A DNA stretch of 64,000 bases from NCBI GenBank assembly GCA_964350435.1, contig CAYGJS010000003.1:42192-106191 (forward strand), read 5' to 3'. The notes below the pieces were generated by a model. The model was not told where the DNA came from. It made no database searches and worked only from the letters and a program-made list of their open reading frames with translations. A program made the translations under genes and the position numbers. Positions 1 to 7,515 of this stretch are shown piece by piece (within the stretch, counting starts at the first letter, position 1; every line of letters begins with the position of its first letter). The stretch comes from TMED27 sp964350435. GTDB taxonomy: Bacteria; Pseudomonadota; Alphaproteobacteria; Micavibrionales; Micavibrionaceae.

Positions 1-1
1 T

Positions 2-1720
2 GAGCGGCTTGCGCCAGAAGATACGCCGCGCCGCATCCGCATTAAAATTCGCAAGGATCAGGATTTGCAAACGGGGCAGCGGGTGAGTGTTTTGGCGGGG
101 CTTAATCCGCCTGCGCCGCCGGCTTATCCTGGGGGCTTTGATTTTCAGCGTTATATGTATTTTAAGGGAATTGGCGCGATTGGTTTTAGTTATGGCAGGG
201 TGGAGGTGCTTGAACCTGCCCGGCTTTCCGGCTTTGCGATGCGGGTAGAGGGGCTGCGTGCGCATGTGGGCGAGCGTATTTTACAAGTTTTGGTTCCGGA
301 GCAGGCGGGCGTTTCAGCGGCTTTGATCGTCGGGCAGCGCGGCGCGATATCGGAAGAGGATCAGGAGGCGATGCGCGCTTCGGGTCTTGCGCATATGCTG
401 GCGATTTCGGGTTTGCATATCGGATTGTTTTCGGGGGTGGTGTTTTTCTTTTTGCGGCTTTTATTGGTGAGCGTTCCTTACTGCGCGTTGAACTGGCCGG
501 TGAAGAAGATTGCGGCTTTGGCGGGAATTGCGGCGGCGGTGTTTTATATGGTGCTGGCGGGTTCGACTATTCCCACCCAGCGGGCGACGCTTATGAGCGG
601 GATTGTGCTGTTTGCGATATTGCTTGATCGCACGCCGCTGTCCATGCGTTTGGTGGCCTTTGCGGCGGTATGTGTTTTGGCGATTGCGCCGGAAAGTTTG
701 ATGTCGCCGAGCTTTCAGATGTCGTTTTCTGCCGTGGCAGGATTGGTTGCGTTTTATGAATGGGCGGCGCCTTGGCTTCGGGCGCAATATCGGCAGAGCG
801 GGGTTTTGAGGCGGGTGGGTTTATATGTAGCAGGGGTTTTTGCAACCACCGTGATTGCGACATTTGCGACTGCGCCGTTTGCGCTGTTTCATTTTCAGCA
901 GCTCGCGCTGTATGGGGTGCTGGCGAATATTTTGGCGATGCCTGTGCTGACCTTTATTGTGATGCCGCTGTGTGTTTTGGCCTATGCGTTGATGCCGTTT
1001 GGGCTTGAGGGCTGGGTGCTGCCGATTATTGGGCATGGTGTGGATTTGATTTTGAAGATTGCGCATTTTGTGGCGGGGCTGGAGCATGCTTCGCTTAAGC
1101 CTGCGGCCTTGTCATTCGCTGCGTTTATGTTTTTTGTGGGCGGGGTGTTGGTGCTTGTTTTGCTTCGCGGCTTTGCGCGGGGGCTTAGTCTTGGGTTTTT
1201 TGTGGCGGCAGGCCTCGCGCTTTTGGTTCAGGTTCAGTCCATTATGCTGATTTCCTCTGATCTGAATTTGGTGGCGTATCGGGACAGAGGCGGCGCATTT
1301 TATGTGACGAATACGCGAAAGGATAAATTTACGCGCGGAATTTGGGAGCGGCGGTTTGGGCTGGAGGAAGGAGCAGGGGTTTTGTGGCCGAAAGAGGGGC
1401 AGGCGGGGGATGCGGCGTGCGGCGAGGGTGGTTGCCGCATTGAGACGCCTGAGTATAAGATTTCAGTGATCGAGCAAGAGCAAGCTTTGGCCGAGGAATG
1501 CGGCTGGGCGGATTTGGTGATTGTTCGAAAGGGGTATGATTTGAAGTGCGGCGATCAGGATAGCCCAAAGGTGATTGATCGTAAAAACGCCAAAGCCGAG
1601 GGGCCGTTCGGGGTTTATATTGGTGGTCCTTTGACGCTTCGATCTGTGCAAGCAGAGCGCGGCGTGCGTCCTTGGGTGGCGGGCACGGCGCGGTTTAATG
1701 GTAAGAGCGCATCAGACTGA
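2..1720 (+). CDS. comEC: ComEC/Rec2-family DNA uptake channel (5' end outside window)
   Basis: Inner-membrane protein of the ComEC/Rec2 family, which passes single-stranded DNA into the cytoplasm during natural transformation. The frame is open to the left edge, so the N-terminus is missing. The first visible residues (RRIRIKI, later NPPAPPAYPGGFDF) fit the small OB-like DUF4131 domain. The Competence domain follows, with the signature AISGLHIG near visible residue 134 and about ten hydrophobic segments up to about residue 420. The last 150 residues are soluble and do not show the HxHxDH motif of the metallo-beta-lactamase domain found in full-length ComEC, as in many alphaproteobacterial members. 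Its 3' end overlaps the 3' end of lexA by 26 bp (convergent). Family assignment is firm; activity in transformation is inferred. Confidence 0.88.
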   Translation, partial: ERLAPEDTPRRIRIKIRKDQDLQTGQRVSVLAGLNPPAPPAYPGGFDFQRYMYFKGIGAIGFSYGRVEVLEPARLSGFAMRVEGLRAHVGERILQVLVPEQAGVSAALIVGQRGAISEEDQEAMRASGLAHMLAISGLHIGLFSGVVFFFLRLLLVSVPYCALNWPVKKIAALAGIAAAVFYMVLAGSTIPTQRATLMSGIVLFAILLDRTPLSMRLVAFAAVCVLAIAPESLMSPSFQMSFSAVAGLVAFYEWAAPWLRAQYRQSGVLRRVGLYVAGVFATTVIATFATAPFALFHFQQLALYGVLANILAMPVLTFIVMPLCVLAYALMPFGLEGWVLPIIGHGVDLILKIAHFVAGLEHASLKPAALSFAAFMFFVGGVLVLVLLRGFARGLSLGFFVAAGLALLVQVQSIMLISSDLNLVAYRDRGGAFYVTNTRKDKFTRGIWERRFGLEEGAGVLWPKEGQAGDAACGEGGCRIETPEYKISVIEQEQALAEECGWADLVIVRKGYDLKCGDQDSPKVIDRKNAKAEGPFGVYIGGPLTLRSVQAERGVRPWVAGTARFNGKSASD

Positions 1721-2354
1721 CCAGCTTGCCTTGAATTTTTACGCGGTGCGGCTCAAGGATTTGCGGTTCATAGGCCTGGTTTTCAGGCTCCAGTACGATT
1801 TTGTTTCCCGCGCGGCGCAGGCGTTTCAAAGTGGCTTCCTCGCCATCAATCAAAGCCACAACAATTTCGCCGTTATTGGCGGTGTCGCATTGTTTGATAA
1901 TCACGGTATCGCCGCTATGGATTCCGGCGTCGATCATGGAATCCCCTTCGATGGTGAGGGCGTAATGCTCACCAGAGCCGATCATGTCAGGCGGAATAGT
2001 GAGCATATCACCATTGCCTTCGAGGGCTTCGATAGGCGAGCCAGCAGCGATTTTGCCGTGCATCGGGATTTCCTGCATGGCGCTGGCGATGGAGGCCATG
2101 ACAGCCGCATTTGTATTTGCGGGCGGGGCGGCGTTAAAACCATCGGGCAGGCGTTTGATTTCCAAAGCGCGGGCGCGATGCGGCAGGCGTTCGATATAGC
2201 CGCGTTCTTCGAGGCCGCTGATGAGGCGGTGAATTCCGGATTTTGATTTTAACCCGAGAGCGTCTTTCATTTCCTCGAAAGACGGGGGGACGTCATCTTC
2301 GGATAGACGTTCATGGATAAACAGCAAAAGGTCGCGTTGTTTGCGCGTCAGCAT
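1695..2354 (-). CDS. lexA: LexA SOS-response repressor
   Basis: Transcriptional repressor of the SOS regulon and self-cleaving serine protease. The N-terminal winged helix-turn-helix covers residues 1-70 (RKQRDLLLFI, then KSKSGIHRLISGLEERGYI). The cleavage site is A104-G105 in KIAAGSP, and the catalytic dyad is S139 (GDSM) and K177 (EATLKRL). At 219 residues it has the usual alphaproteobacterial length, longer than the E. coli protein because of the linker. An AGAGGAC ribosome binding site precedes the ATG. A TTGACA promoter with an overlapping GTTC-N7-GTTC box lies 55 bp upstream, inside the end of trpC, so autoregulation is expected. Confidence 0.97.
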   Translation of the reverse strand: MLTRKQRDLLLFIHERLSEDDVPPSFEEMKDALGLKSKSGIHRLISGLEERGYIERLPHRARALEIKRLPDGFNAAPPANTNAAVMASIASAMQEIPMHGKIAAGSPIEALEGNGDMLTIPPDMIGSGEHYALTIEGDSMIDAGIHSGDTVIIKQCDTANNGEIVVALIDGEEATLKRLRRAGNKIVLEPENQAYEPQILEPHRVKIQGKLVSLMRSYH

Positions 2355-2409
2355 TGTTCTTGTCCTCTTCGTAGAAATGCGGGCGAATGTAGAAGTATTT
2401 ACACTCTTT

Positions 2410-2438
2410 GTTCTACTTTAGTTCGCTTTTTGTGTCAA
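2410..2438 (-). promoter_or_regulatory. lexA promoter with overlapping LexA (SOS) box
   Basis: Read on the minus strand there is a perfect -35 TTGACA (2433-2438), a 17-nt spacer and a -10 TAGAAC (2410-2415). The alphaproteobacterial LexA operator GAAC-N7-GAAC (GTTC-N7-GTTC on the plus strand) occupies 2410-2424, covering the spacer and the -10. Bound LexA would block RNA polymerase, the expected autorepression. The promoter overlaps the last codons of trpC (stop at 2418). Confidence 0.85.
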
Positions 2439-3206
2439 GAGGGCGGTTGTCGCGGCCTCGATGTTCTCCTGACGCATCAGGCTCTCGCCGACCAGAAAAC
2501 CTTTATAGCCTTGGCTGTTCAGCTTTTGAATTGTGCCCGCTTCCGCTATGCCGCTTTCGGCAATTTTTACAACATTGGACGGAATCAATTTCAGTAAATC
2601 GAATGAGGTTTGAATATCGACACTCAGGGTTTTGAGGTTGCGATTATTCACGCCGATCATTTTTGGATTTAGGCGCGCGGCGCGCTCCAGTTCGCTTGCG
2701 TTATGCACTTCGATGAGGGCATCCATGCCGAGGTTTTCGGATAAATCATAAAGTTCCTTTGCCAGCGAATCATCCAGCGCGGCCATGATAATCAGGATGC
2801 AGTCTGCACCCATCGCCCGGGATTCATAAATCTGATAGGGGTCGATCATGAAATCTTTGCGGAGCATCGGCAGGTCTATGGCATTTCTGACGGTGGTAAA
2901 AATTTCGTCTGAGCCTTGAAAATAGGGAGCGTCAGTGAGTACAGACAGGCACGTTGCGCCGCCGCTCTTATAGCTTTTCGCGATTTCAGCGGGGTTAAAA
3001 TCTTCGCGGATAATGCCTTTGCTGGGGGAGGCTTTTTTGACCTCGGCAATCAGGGCGGGGCCAGAGGCGTTTTGCAATGCCTTGATGAATCCTTTGGGCG
3101 CGGGCGCGGAATGTATGCGCGCTTGTATGTCTTCCAGCGAGGTTTTGGATTTTTGCGCTTCAACATGGAGTCGTTTTTTATCGCAGATTTCATGCAGGAC
3201 GCTCAT
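2418..3206 (-). CDS. trpC: Indole-3-glycerol phosphate synthase
   Basis: Tryptophan pathway enzyme that closes 1-(2-carboxyphenylamino)-1-deoxyribulose 5-phosphate to indole-3-glycerol phosphate in the cytoplasm. It is a TIM barrel of 262 residues, normal for a monofunctional TrpC. Visible motifs are AEVKKASPSKG (residues 54-64, substrate-binding lysine), LRKDFM (115-120), GVNNRNL, the glutamate of AESGI and the phosphate-binding GESLMR. It lies 5 bp downstream of trpD in the trpG-trpD-trpC run. Its 3' end carries the lexA promoter. No moaC or moeA follows, although these are common between trpC and lexA in alphaproteobacteria. Confidence 0.97.
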   Translation of the reverse strand: MSVLHEICDKKRLHVEAQKSKTSLEDIQARIHSAPAPKGFIKALQNASGPALIAEVKKASPSKGIIREDFNPAEIAKSYKSGGATCLSVLTDAPYFQGSDEIFTTVRNAIDLPMLRKDFMIDPYQIYESRAMGADCILIIMAALDDSLAKELYDLSENLGMDALIEVHNASELERAARLNPKMIGVNNRNLKTLSVDIQTSFDLLKLIPSNVVKIAESGIAEAGTIQKLNSQGYKGFLVGESLMRQENIEAATTALLTQKAN

Positions 3207-3211
3207 GGGGT

Positions 3212-4219
3212 TTATGTGTGGCTCCGTGATAGTGCAATGTAATCGCTTAAAGTGTCATAGGCCAAGCCATTATCAAGGGACTCTTCGGCTTTTTCTACAC
3301 CCTCTATTAAGTTTTCGGTTTTGCCTGCAATGACTAAAACGGCGGCAGTGTTGGCGATTGCGATGTTGCGATAGGCACATTTCTGGCCTTCGAGGATGGC
3401 GCGCAGGGCGTTGGCGTTGTCATCTGCATCTCCGCCGATCAGTTTTTCGAGCGGGTTTGTTTCAAGCCCAAAATCTTTGGGCGAGAGGGTTTTTTCTTTG
3501 ATCTGTCCTTCGTCGTCCAGCATGGCTATGCTTGTCTCTCCAGTAGTGGTGATTTCATCAAGGCCGTCTGCGCCGTGCACGACCCATGCGCGTTTGGTGC
3601 CCAGATTCTTGAGGGTTTCTGCCATGGGCTTCACCCATTTTTTGTCATAAACGCCGATGAGTTGGAAGCGCGTCCCGGCAGGATTTGCGAGCGGGCCAAG
3701 CAGGTTGAAGATTGTCCGTGTTCCGAGTTTTTTGCGAACGGGGACGACGTGCTTCATGGCTTGGTGGTGATGCGGGGCCATGAGGAATGCGAAGTGCAGG
3801 GTTTTAAGGGCTTCTTCGAGGGCTTCTTGTGGCATGTCCAAATTTACGCCCATGACTTCCAGAACATCGGCTGCGCCGGATTGAGAGCTGGAGGCGCGGT
3901 TGCCGTGTTTGGCGACCGGCACGCCGCATGAGGCGGCAATCAGGGCGACGGCGGTGGAGACATTATATGTGCCGCTTTGGTCGCCGCCTGTGCCGCAACA
4001 ATCTACGGCTTCGTATGGGGCTTTGATGGTGGTGGCTTTTTGGCGCATAATGATTGCTGCGCCTGTAAGTTCGTCCACGGTTTCGCCTCTGGCGGCGAGA
4101 GTGGTGAGGAAGCCTGCAAGTTCGTCTTCGCTGACTTGTCCTTCCATGATCAGTGTCATGGCTTCGCTCATTTGTGCCTGGGTTAGCGGGGTTTTCGCAT
4201 CTGGAAGGATTGAGGTCAT
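3212..4219 (-). CDS. trpD: Anthranilate phosphoribosyltransferase
   Basis: Transfers phosphoribose from PRPP to anthranilate, the second step of tryptophan synthesis. At 335 residues it has the family's usual length. The glycine-rich PRPP-binding signature CGTGGDQSGTYNVSTA is at residues 75-90, followed by KHGNRASSSQSGAADVLE (104-121), the anthranilate/PRPP loop. The ATG overlaps the trpG stop (ATGA, 4216-4219), which suggests translational coupling. Confidence 0.97.
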   Translation of the reverse strand: MTSILPDAKTPLTQAQMSEAMTLIMEGQVSEDELAGFLTTLAARGETVDELTGAAIIMRQKATTIKAPYEAVDCCGTGGDQSGTYNVSTAVALIAASCGVPVAKHGNRASSSQSGAADVLEVMGVNLDMPQEALEEALKTLHFAFLMAPHHHQAMKHVVPVRKKLGTRTIFNLLGPLANPAGTRFQLIGVYDKKWVKPMAETLKNLGTKRAWVVHGADGLDEITTTGETSIAMLDDEGQIKEKTLSPKDFGLETNPLEKLIGGDADDNANALRAILEGQKCAYRNIAIANTAAVLVIAGKTENLIEGVEKAEESLDNGLAYDTLSDYIALSRSHT

Positions 4220-4779
4220 AATATATCCGTAAAGTTTTTCAGCATCTCGTGGCCATGTTCGGTTGCGATGCTTTCGGGGTGGAATTGGACGCCGTGGATC
4301 GGCCTGGTTTTATGGGTAAGACCCATGATGATATCGCCGCAGGTTGCCGTGATTTCGAGTTCATCAGGCAGGCTCTCGCTTTCGACGATCAGCGAGTGAT
4401 AGCGCGTGACATCGAGGGGTGAGGGCAGGTCTTTAAACACGCTGTTATTGTCGTGGGTTACGGGGCTGATTTTACCGTGTTTGGGCGTTGTTTTAATAAT
4501 TTTGCCGCCAAAGGCCTGACCTATGGTTTGATGGCCGAGGCATACGCCGAAAAGCGGGATGTCGTTTGCGGCGGCTTCTTTGACCAATTCGAGGCAAATG
4601 CCGGCATGATCGGGGTCGCTTGGACCGGGCGATATCATGATGCCTTTGGGCGTGCGTTTGAGGACGTCAGCCACAGTAATCTTGTCGTTTCGGTACACTT
4701 CACACGGGGTATTTAAATCCCCTAAATACTGCACCAGATTATACGTGAAGCTGTCATAGTTATCGATAAGTACGATCAT
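4216..4779 (-). CDS. trpG: Anthranilate synthase glutamine amidotransferase component
   Basis: Class I glutamine amidotransferase that supplies ammonia to TrpE for anthranilate synthesis. The chosen start gives MIVLIDNYDSFTYNL, the canonical N-terminus, and 187 residues. An upstream in-frame TTG at 4815 would add twelve residues with no family support. The catalytic triad is C80 (FGVCLGHQ), H167 and E169 (VQFHPES). It leads trpG-trpD-trpC, but its usual partner trpE lies 1.2 kb away behind an oppositely oriented deacetylase gene. It could also serve folate synthesis as PabA, as in organisms with one shared subunit. Confidence 0.95.
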   Translation of the reverse strand: MIVLIDNYDSFTYNLVQYLGDLNTPCEVYRNDKITVADVLKRTPKGIMISPGPSDPDHAGICLELVKEAAANDIPLFGVCLGHQTIGQAFGGKIIKTTPKHGKISPVTHDNNSVFKDLPSPLDVTRYHSLIVESESLPDELEITATCGDIIMGLTHKTRPIHGVQFHPESIATEHGHEMLKNFTDIL

Positions 4780-4872
4780 AGGCGGTTTATGCCTCAATAT
4801 GGGTTTAAAAAGCAAGGGAAAAGACGGATCGTTTTGGTGGCAAAAGGTAAAGGCTTGCGGTAGGCTTTGTTT

Positions 4873-6090
4873 GTGAAAAATATCAAGATGATAAAAGAGA
4901 TTCTGTTTTTTGGAGCGATGGCCATTATGGCGATGGGGCTAGGGTATTTTGTGTATGAGGGCGGCTTTGTGGTTTCGCAAACGTCTGAAGTCAGACCTCA
5001 AACGGTTAACGTTCCCACGATTGCATATATAGAACGTGAAGACACTAAGCCTGTTGTATATTCACAAGACGAATGGGACGCGATTGAAGACGCGTTTGAA
5101 AGTGGTTATGACGCGCCTTATGTTGATTATGAGGGGCCGGCTGATGAGCCAGTTTCTGTTATTCCTGAAACCTTGCCTGAAGTAGCGCCAGAGTCAGAGG
5201 TTAAAGCTAATCTTCCGTCACCGGAGCCGTTTGTGCTGCCTGACGGTTCGAAGCCCAAGATCGCGATTATCATTGATGATATGGGGATGAATCGTAAGAA
5301 CGGTTTTGAGTTGGTGGGGATGGATTATCCTTTGACTTTTGCGTTTTTGCCTTATGCGCCGAAACTGTCCGAGATGACGGAGGTGGCGCAGCAGAATGGA
5401 CATGAGCTTATGATCCATATGCCGATGGAGGCGATGAGCAGTGATCAAAGTCTGGGGGGGATTGCGCTGCGTGGTTCTATGGGCGCAGAGGATTTGAAGG
5501 GGCAGCTTTACCAGGCGTTTGCGTCTTTTGAGGGGTATGTCGGGATGAATAACCATATGGGGAGCCGTTTGACACAGGATCCTGCGGCGATGCAGGTGGT
5601 GATGGATGCGCTTAAGGATAAGGATCTGTATTTTGTGGATTCTAAAACGATTGGGTCTTCGGTTGCGGGGCGCGTGGCTTGGGCTTCGGGTTTACGCATG
5701 GCAGAGCGCGATGTTTTTCTCGATCATGAAGATAATATTGATTTTGTAAGAAATGCGCTGCGTAAGGTTGAAAATGCGGCCAAGCAAAAGGGCTATGCGA
5801 TTGCGATTGGCCATCCGAAATCACCGACGATTCAGGGGCTTAAAGAGTGGCTTCCGACTCTGGAGGCGAAGGGTTTTGAGGTTGTGAAGGCCAGTGCTTT
5901 GGTGCGGCGGGCGGAAGGCGGCGTTATTAGCGCCCCCAAGGAGGATGAGGTTGAGATGATTAATCCGCTTGATATTTTGGAGACGTCGCGCGCGGCTGAT
6001 CCGCTTGTGATTAACCCTGCGCCTTTGAATGGTTTTCGTGTTCATTCTGATCTTGCGCCTGATCTATCGTCAATTCCGCTGCCCGAATAA
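4873..6090 (+). CDS. Divergent polysaccharide deacetylase family protein (YibQ-like)
   Basis: Member of the divergent polysaccharide deacetylase family (PF04748), periplasmic proteins of uncertain substrate. An N-terminal membrane anchor (about residues 6-28) is followed by an acidic, proline-rich linker to about residue 130. The NodB-like barrel starts at KIAIIIDDMGMN and carries HELMIHMPME, GMNNHMGSRLT, LYFVDSKT and AIAIGHPKSPT, the motifs that replace the classical NodB metal site. The GTG at 4873 is preferred because GGTAGG lies 8 bp upstream; TTG 4867 and ATG 4888 are alternatives. It lies between trpG and trpE on the opposite strand, and its last 80 bp overlap the end of trpE. Confidence 0.85.
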   Translation: MKNIKMIKEILFFGAMAIMAMGLGYFVYEGGFVVSQTSEVRPQTVNVPTIAYIEREDTKPVVYSQDEWDAIEDAFESGYDAPYVDYEGPADEPVSVIPETLPEVAPESEVKANLPSPEPFVLPDGSKPKIAIIIDDMGMNRKNGFELVGMDYPLTFAFLPYAPKLSEMTEVAQQNGHELMIHMPMEAMSSDQSLGGIALRGSMGAEDLKGQLYQAFASFEGYVGMNNHMGSRLTQDPAAMQVVMDALKDKDLYFVDSKTIGSSVAGRVAWASGLRMAERDVFLDHEDNIDFVRNALRKVENAAKQKGYAIAIGHPKSPTIQGLKEWLPTLEAKGFEVVKASALVRRAEGGVISAPKEDEVEMINPLDILETSRAADPLVINPAPLNGFRVHSDLAPDLSSIPLPE

Positions 6091-7513
6091 GGGCTTTTGA
6101 TTTATTGACGCATTCTTCGTGTTCACTCTGCGGGTCGCTGTCCGCTACGACGCCTGCGCCTGCTTGGATATACATTTTATTGTCTTTGATCAGCGCGGTG
6201 CGGATGCCGATGCAGGTATCGAGCGCGCCGTTGCCGGAAAGATAACCAATGCCGCCGCCGTATATGCCGCGCTTGCTGACCTCGACTTCATCGATGATTT
6301 CCATGGCGCGGACTTTGGGTGCGCCGCTGAGCGTTCCGGCAGGGAAGCCTGCAAACAGGGCATCGACGATATCCAGACTGGATTTCAATTTGCCGATGAT
6401 GTTGGACACGATGTGCATGACATGGGAATAATATTCGATCACAAAGGCTTCGGTGACTTTGACGGTGCCGAATTCACAGACGCGGCCGACATCGTTGCGC
6501 CCAAGATCGACCAGCATCAGATGCTCGGCGCGTTCTTTTTCATCGGCGAGGAGATCGGCGGCCAGAGCTCTGTCTTCGGCCTCATTGCTTCCGCGTTTGC
6601 GCGTGCCCGCCAAGGCGCGGACGGTCATTTCGCTGTTTCTTACCCGCACCAGAATTTCGGGGCTGGCGCCGACGACCTGAAAATCCTCGAAAGCCAGATG
6701 GAACATAAAGGGCGAGGGGTTCACGCGGCGCAGCGTGCGATAAAATGCGAATGAGGGCAGATCGAAATCAATCGAAAATCTTTGGCTGGGCACACCTTGG
6801 AAAATGTCACCTTCATAAGTGTAGTCGATGATTTTTTGCACGGCCGCTTTGTACTGGTCTTTCGTCATGTTTGATGCAACCGAGAGCGGCGCGGTGAGTT
6901 TGGTTTTGGGGGAAAGCAGGGCTTTGTCGATGGGGCGTTCAAGCCCCGCTTTGATTTCATTGATTGCCTTTTGCGCTATATCATAGGCGTCATGCGCCGA
7001 GAGGTCGCTATTGCCTGAATGGCTATAAACGGGAGAAACGAGGCAGGCCATTTTTTTGACGCTGTCATACATGATGAGCTTGGTCGGGCGGATCAGGATG
7101 CTGTCGGGGATGTTGAGATCATCGGGGTTTGCATTCGGGATGTTCTCAATAATCCGCACCATATCATAGGCAAGATACCCAAACAGGCCTGATACCGCCA
7201 TGGGCGGCAGGCCTTCGGGGACGCAATCAATATGACAGCTTTTGAGCGTTGCTTTCAGGGAGTTGAGCGGGGGTTCATCCGTGCCTTCAACTTTGCCGTC
7301 ATCACATTTCCAAATCAGATCAGGTTCCAGGCCGATGATTGAATACCGCCCCAGCGCGACGCCGCCTTCGACGGATTCGAGCAAGAAGGCATATGGCGTT
7401 TGGCCGCAGAGTTTCAGATATGCGGATACGGGGGTTTCCAGATCACTCGGGATCCATTCCCAGAGAAGCTGGGTTTTGCCGTCTTTGAAATTTTTCTGAA
7501 ACGCGGGGTTCAT
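6011..7513 (-). CDS. trpE: Anthranilate synthase component I
   Basis: Large subunit of anthranilate synthase, converting chorismate to anthranilate with ammonia from TrpG. At 500 residues it has the usual length. The N-terminal regulatory domain includes LLESVEGG (residues 45-52, the tryptophan feedback region). The chorismate-binding domain carries LAGTRKRG, DLGRNDVGRV, HIVSNIIGKL, GTLSGAPKVRAMEIIDE and the C-terminal IQAGAGVVADSDP. It starts 2 bp after the ppiD-like gene, so the two are probably cotranscribed. The C-terminal tail of about 27 residues, rich in Gln, Glu and His, is encoded in the convergent overlap with the deacetylase gene. Confidence 0.97.
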   Translation of the reverse strand: MNPAFQKNFKDGKTQLLWEWIPSDLETPVSAYLKLCGQTPYAFLLESVEGGVALGRYSIIGLEPDLIWKCDDGKVEGTDEPPLNSLKATLKSCHIDCVPEGLPPMAVSGLFGYLAYDMVRIIENIPNANPDDLNIPDSILIRPTKLIMYDSVKKMACLVSPVYSHSGNSDLSAHDAYDIAQKAINEIKAGLERPIDKALLSPKTKLTAPLSVASNMTKDQYKAAVQKIIDYTYEGDIFQGVPSQRFSIDFDLPSFAFYRTLRRVNPSPFMFHLAFEDFQVVGASPEILVRVRNSEMTVRALAGTRKRGSNEAEDRALAADLLADEKERAEHLMLVDLGRNDVGRVCEFGTVKVTEAFVIEYYSHVMHIVSNIIGKLKSSLDIVDALFAGFPAGTLSGAPKVRAMEIIDEVEVSKRGIYGGGIGYLSGNGALDTCIGIRTALIKDNKMYIQAGAGVVADSDPQSEHEECVNKSKALIRAAELTIDQAQDQNEHENHSKAQG

Positions 7514-7515
7514 AT

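Noticed and set aside
1698..2246. Plus-strand frame of 182 codons opposite lexA
   Set aside because: It lies entirely within lexA, and no family features are seen.
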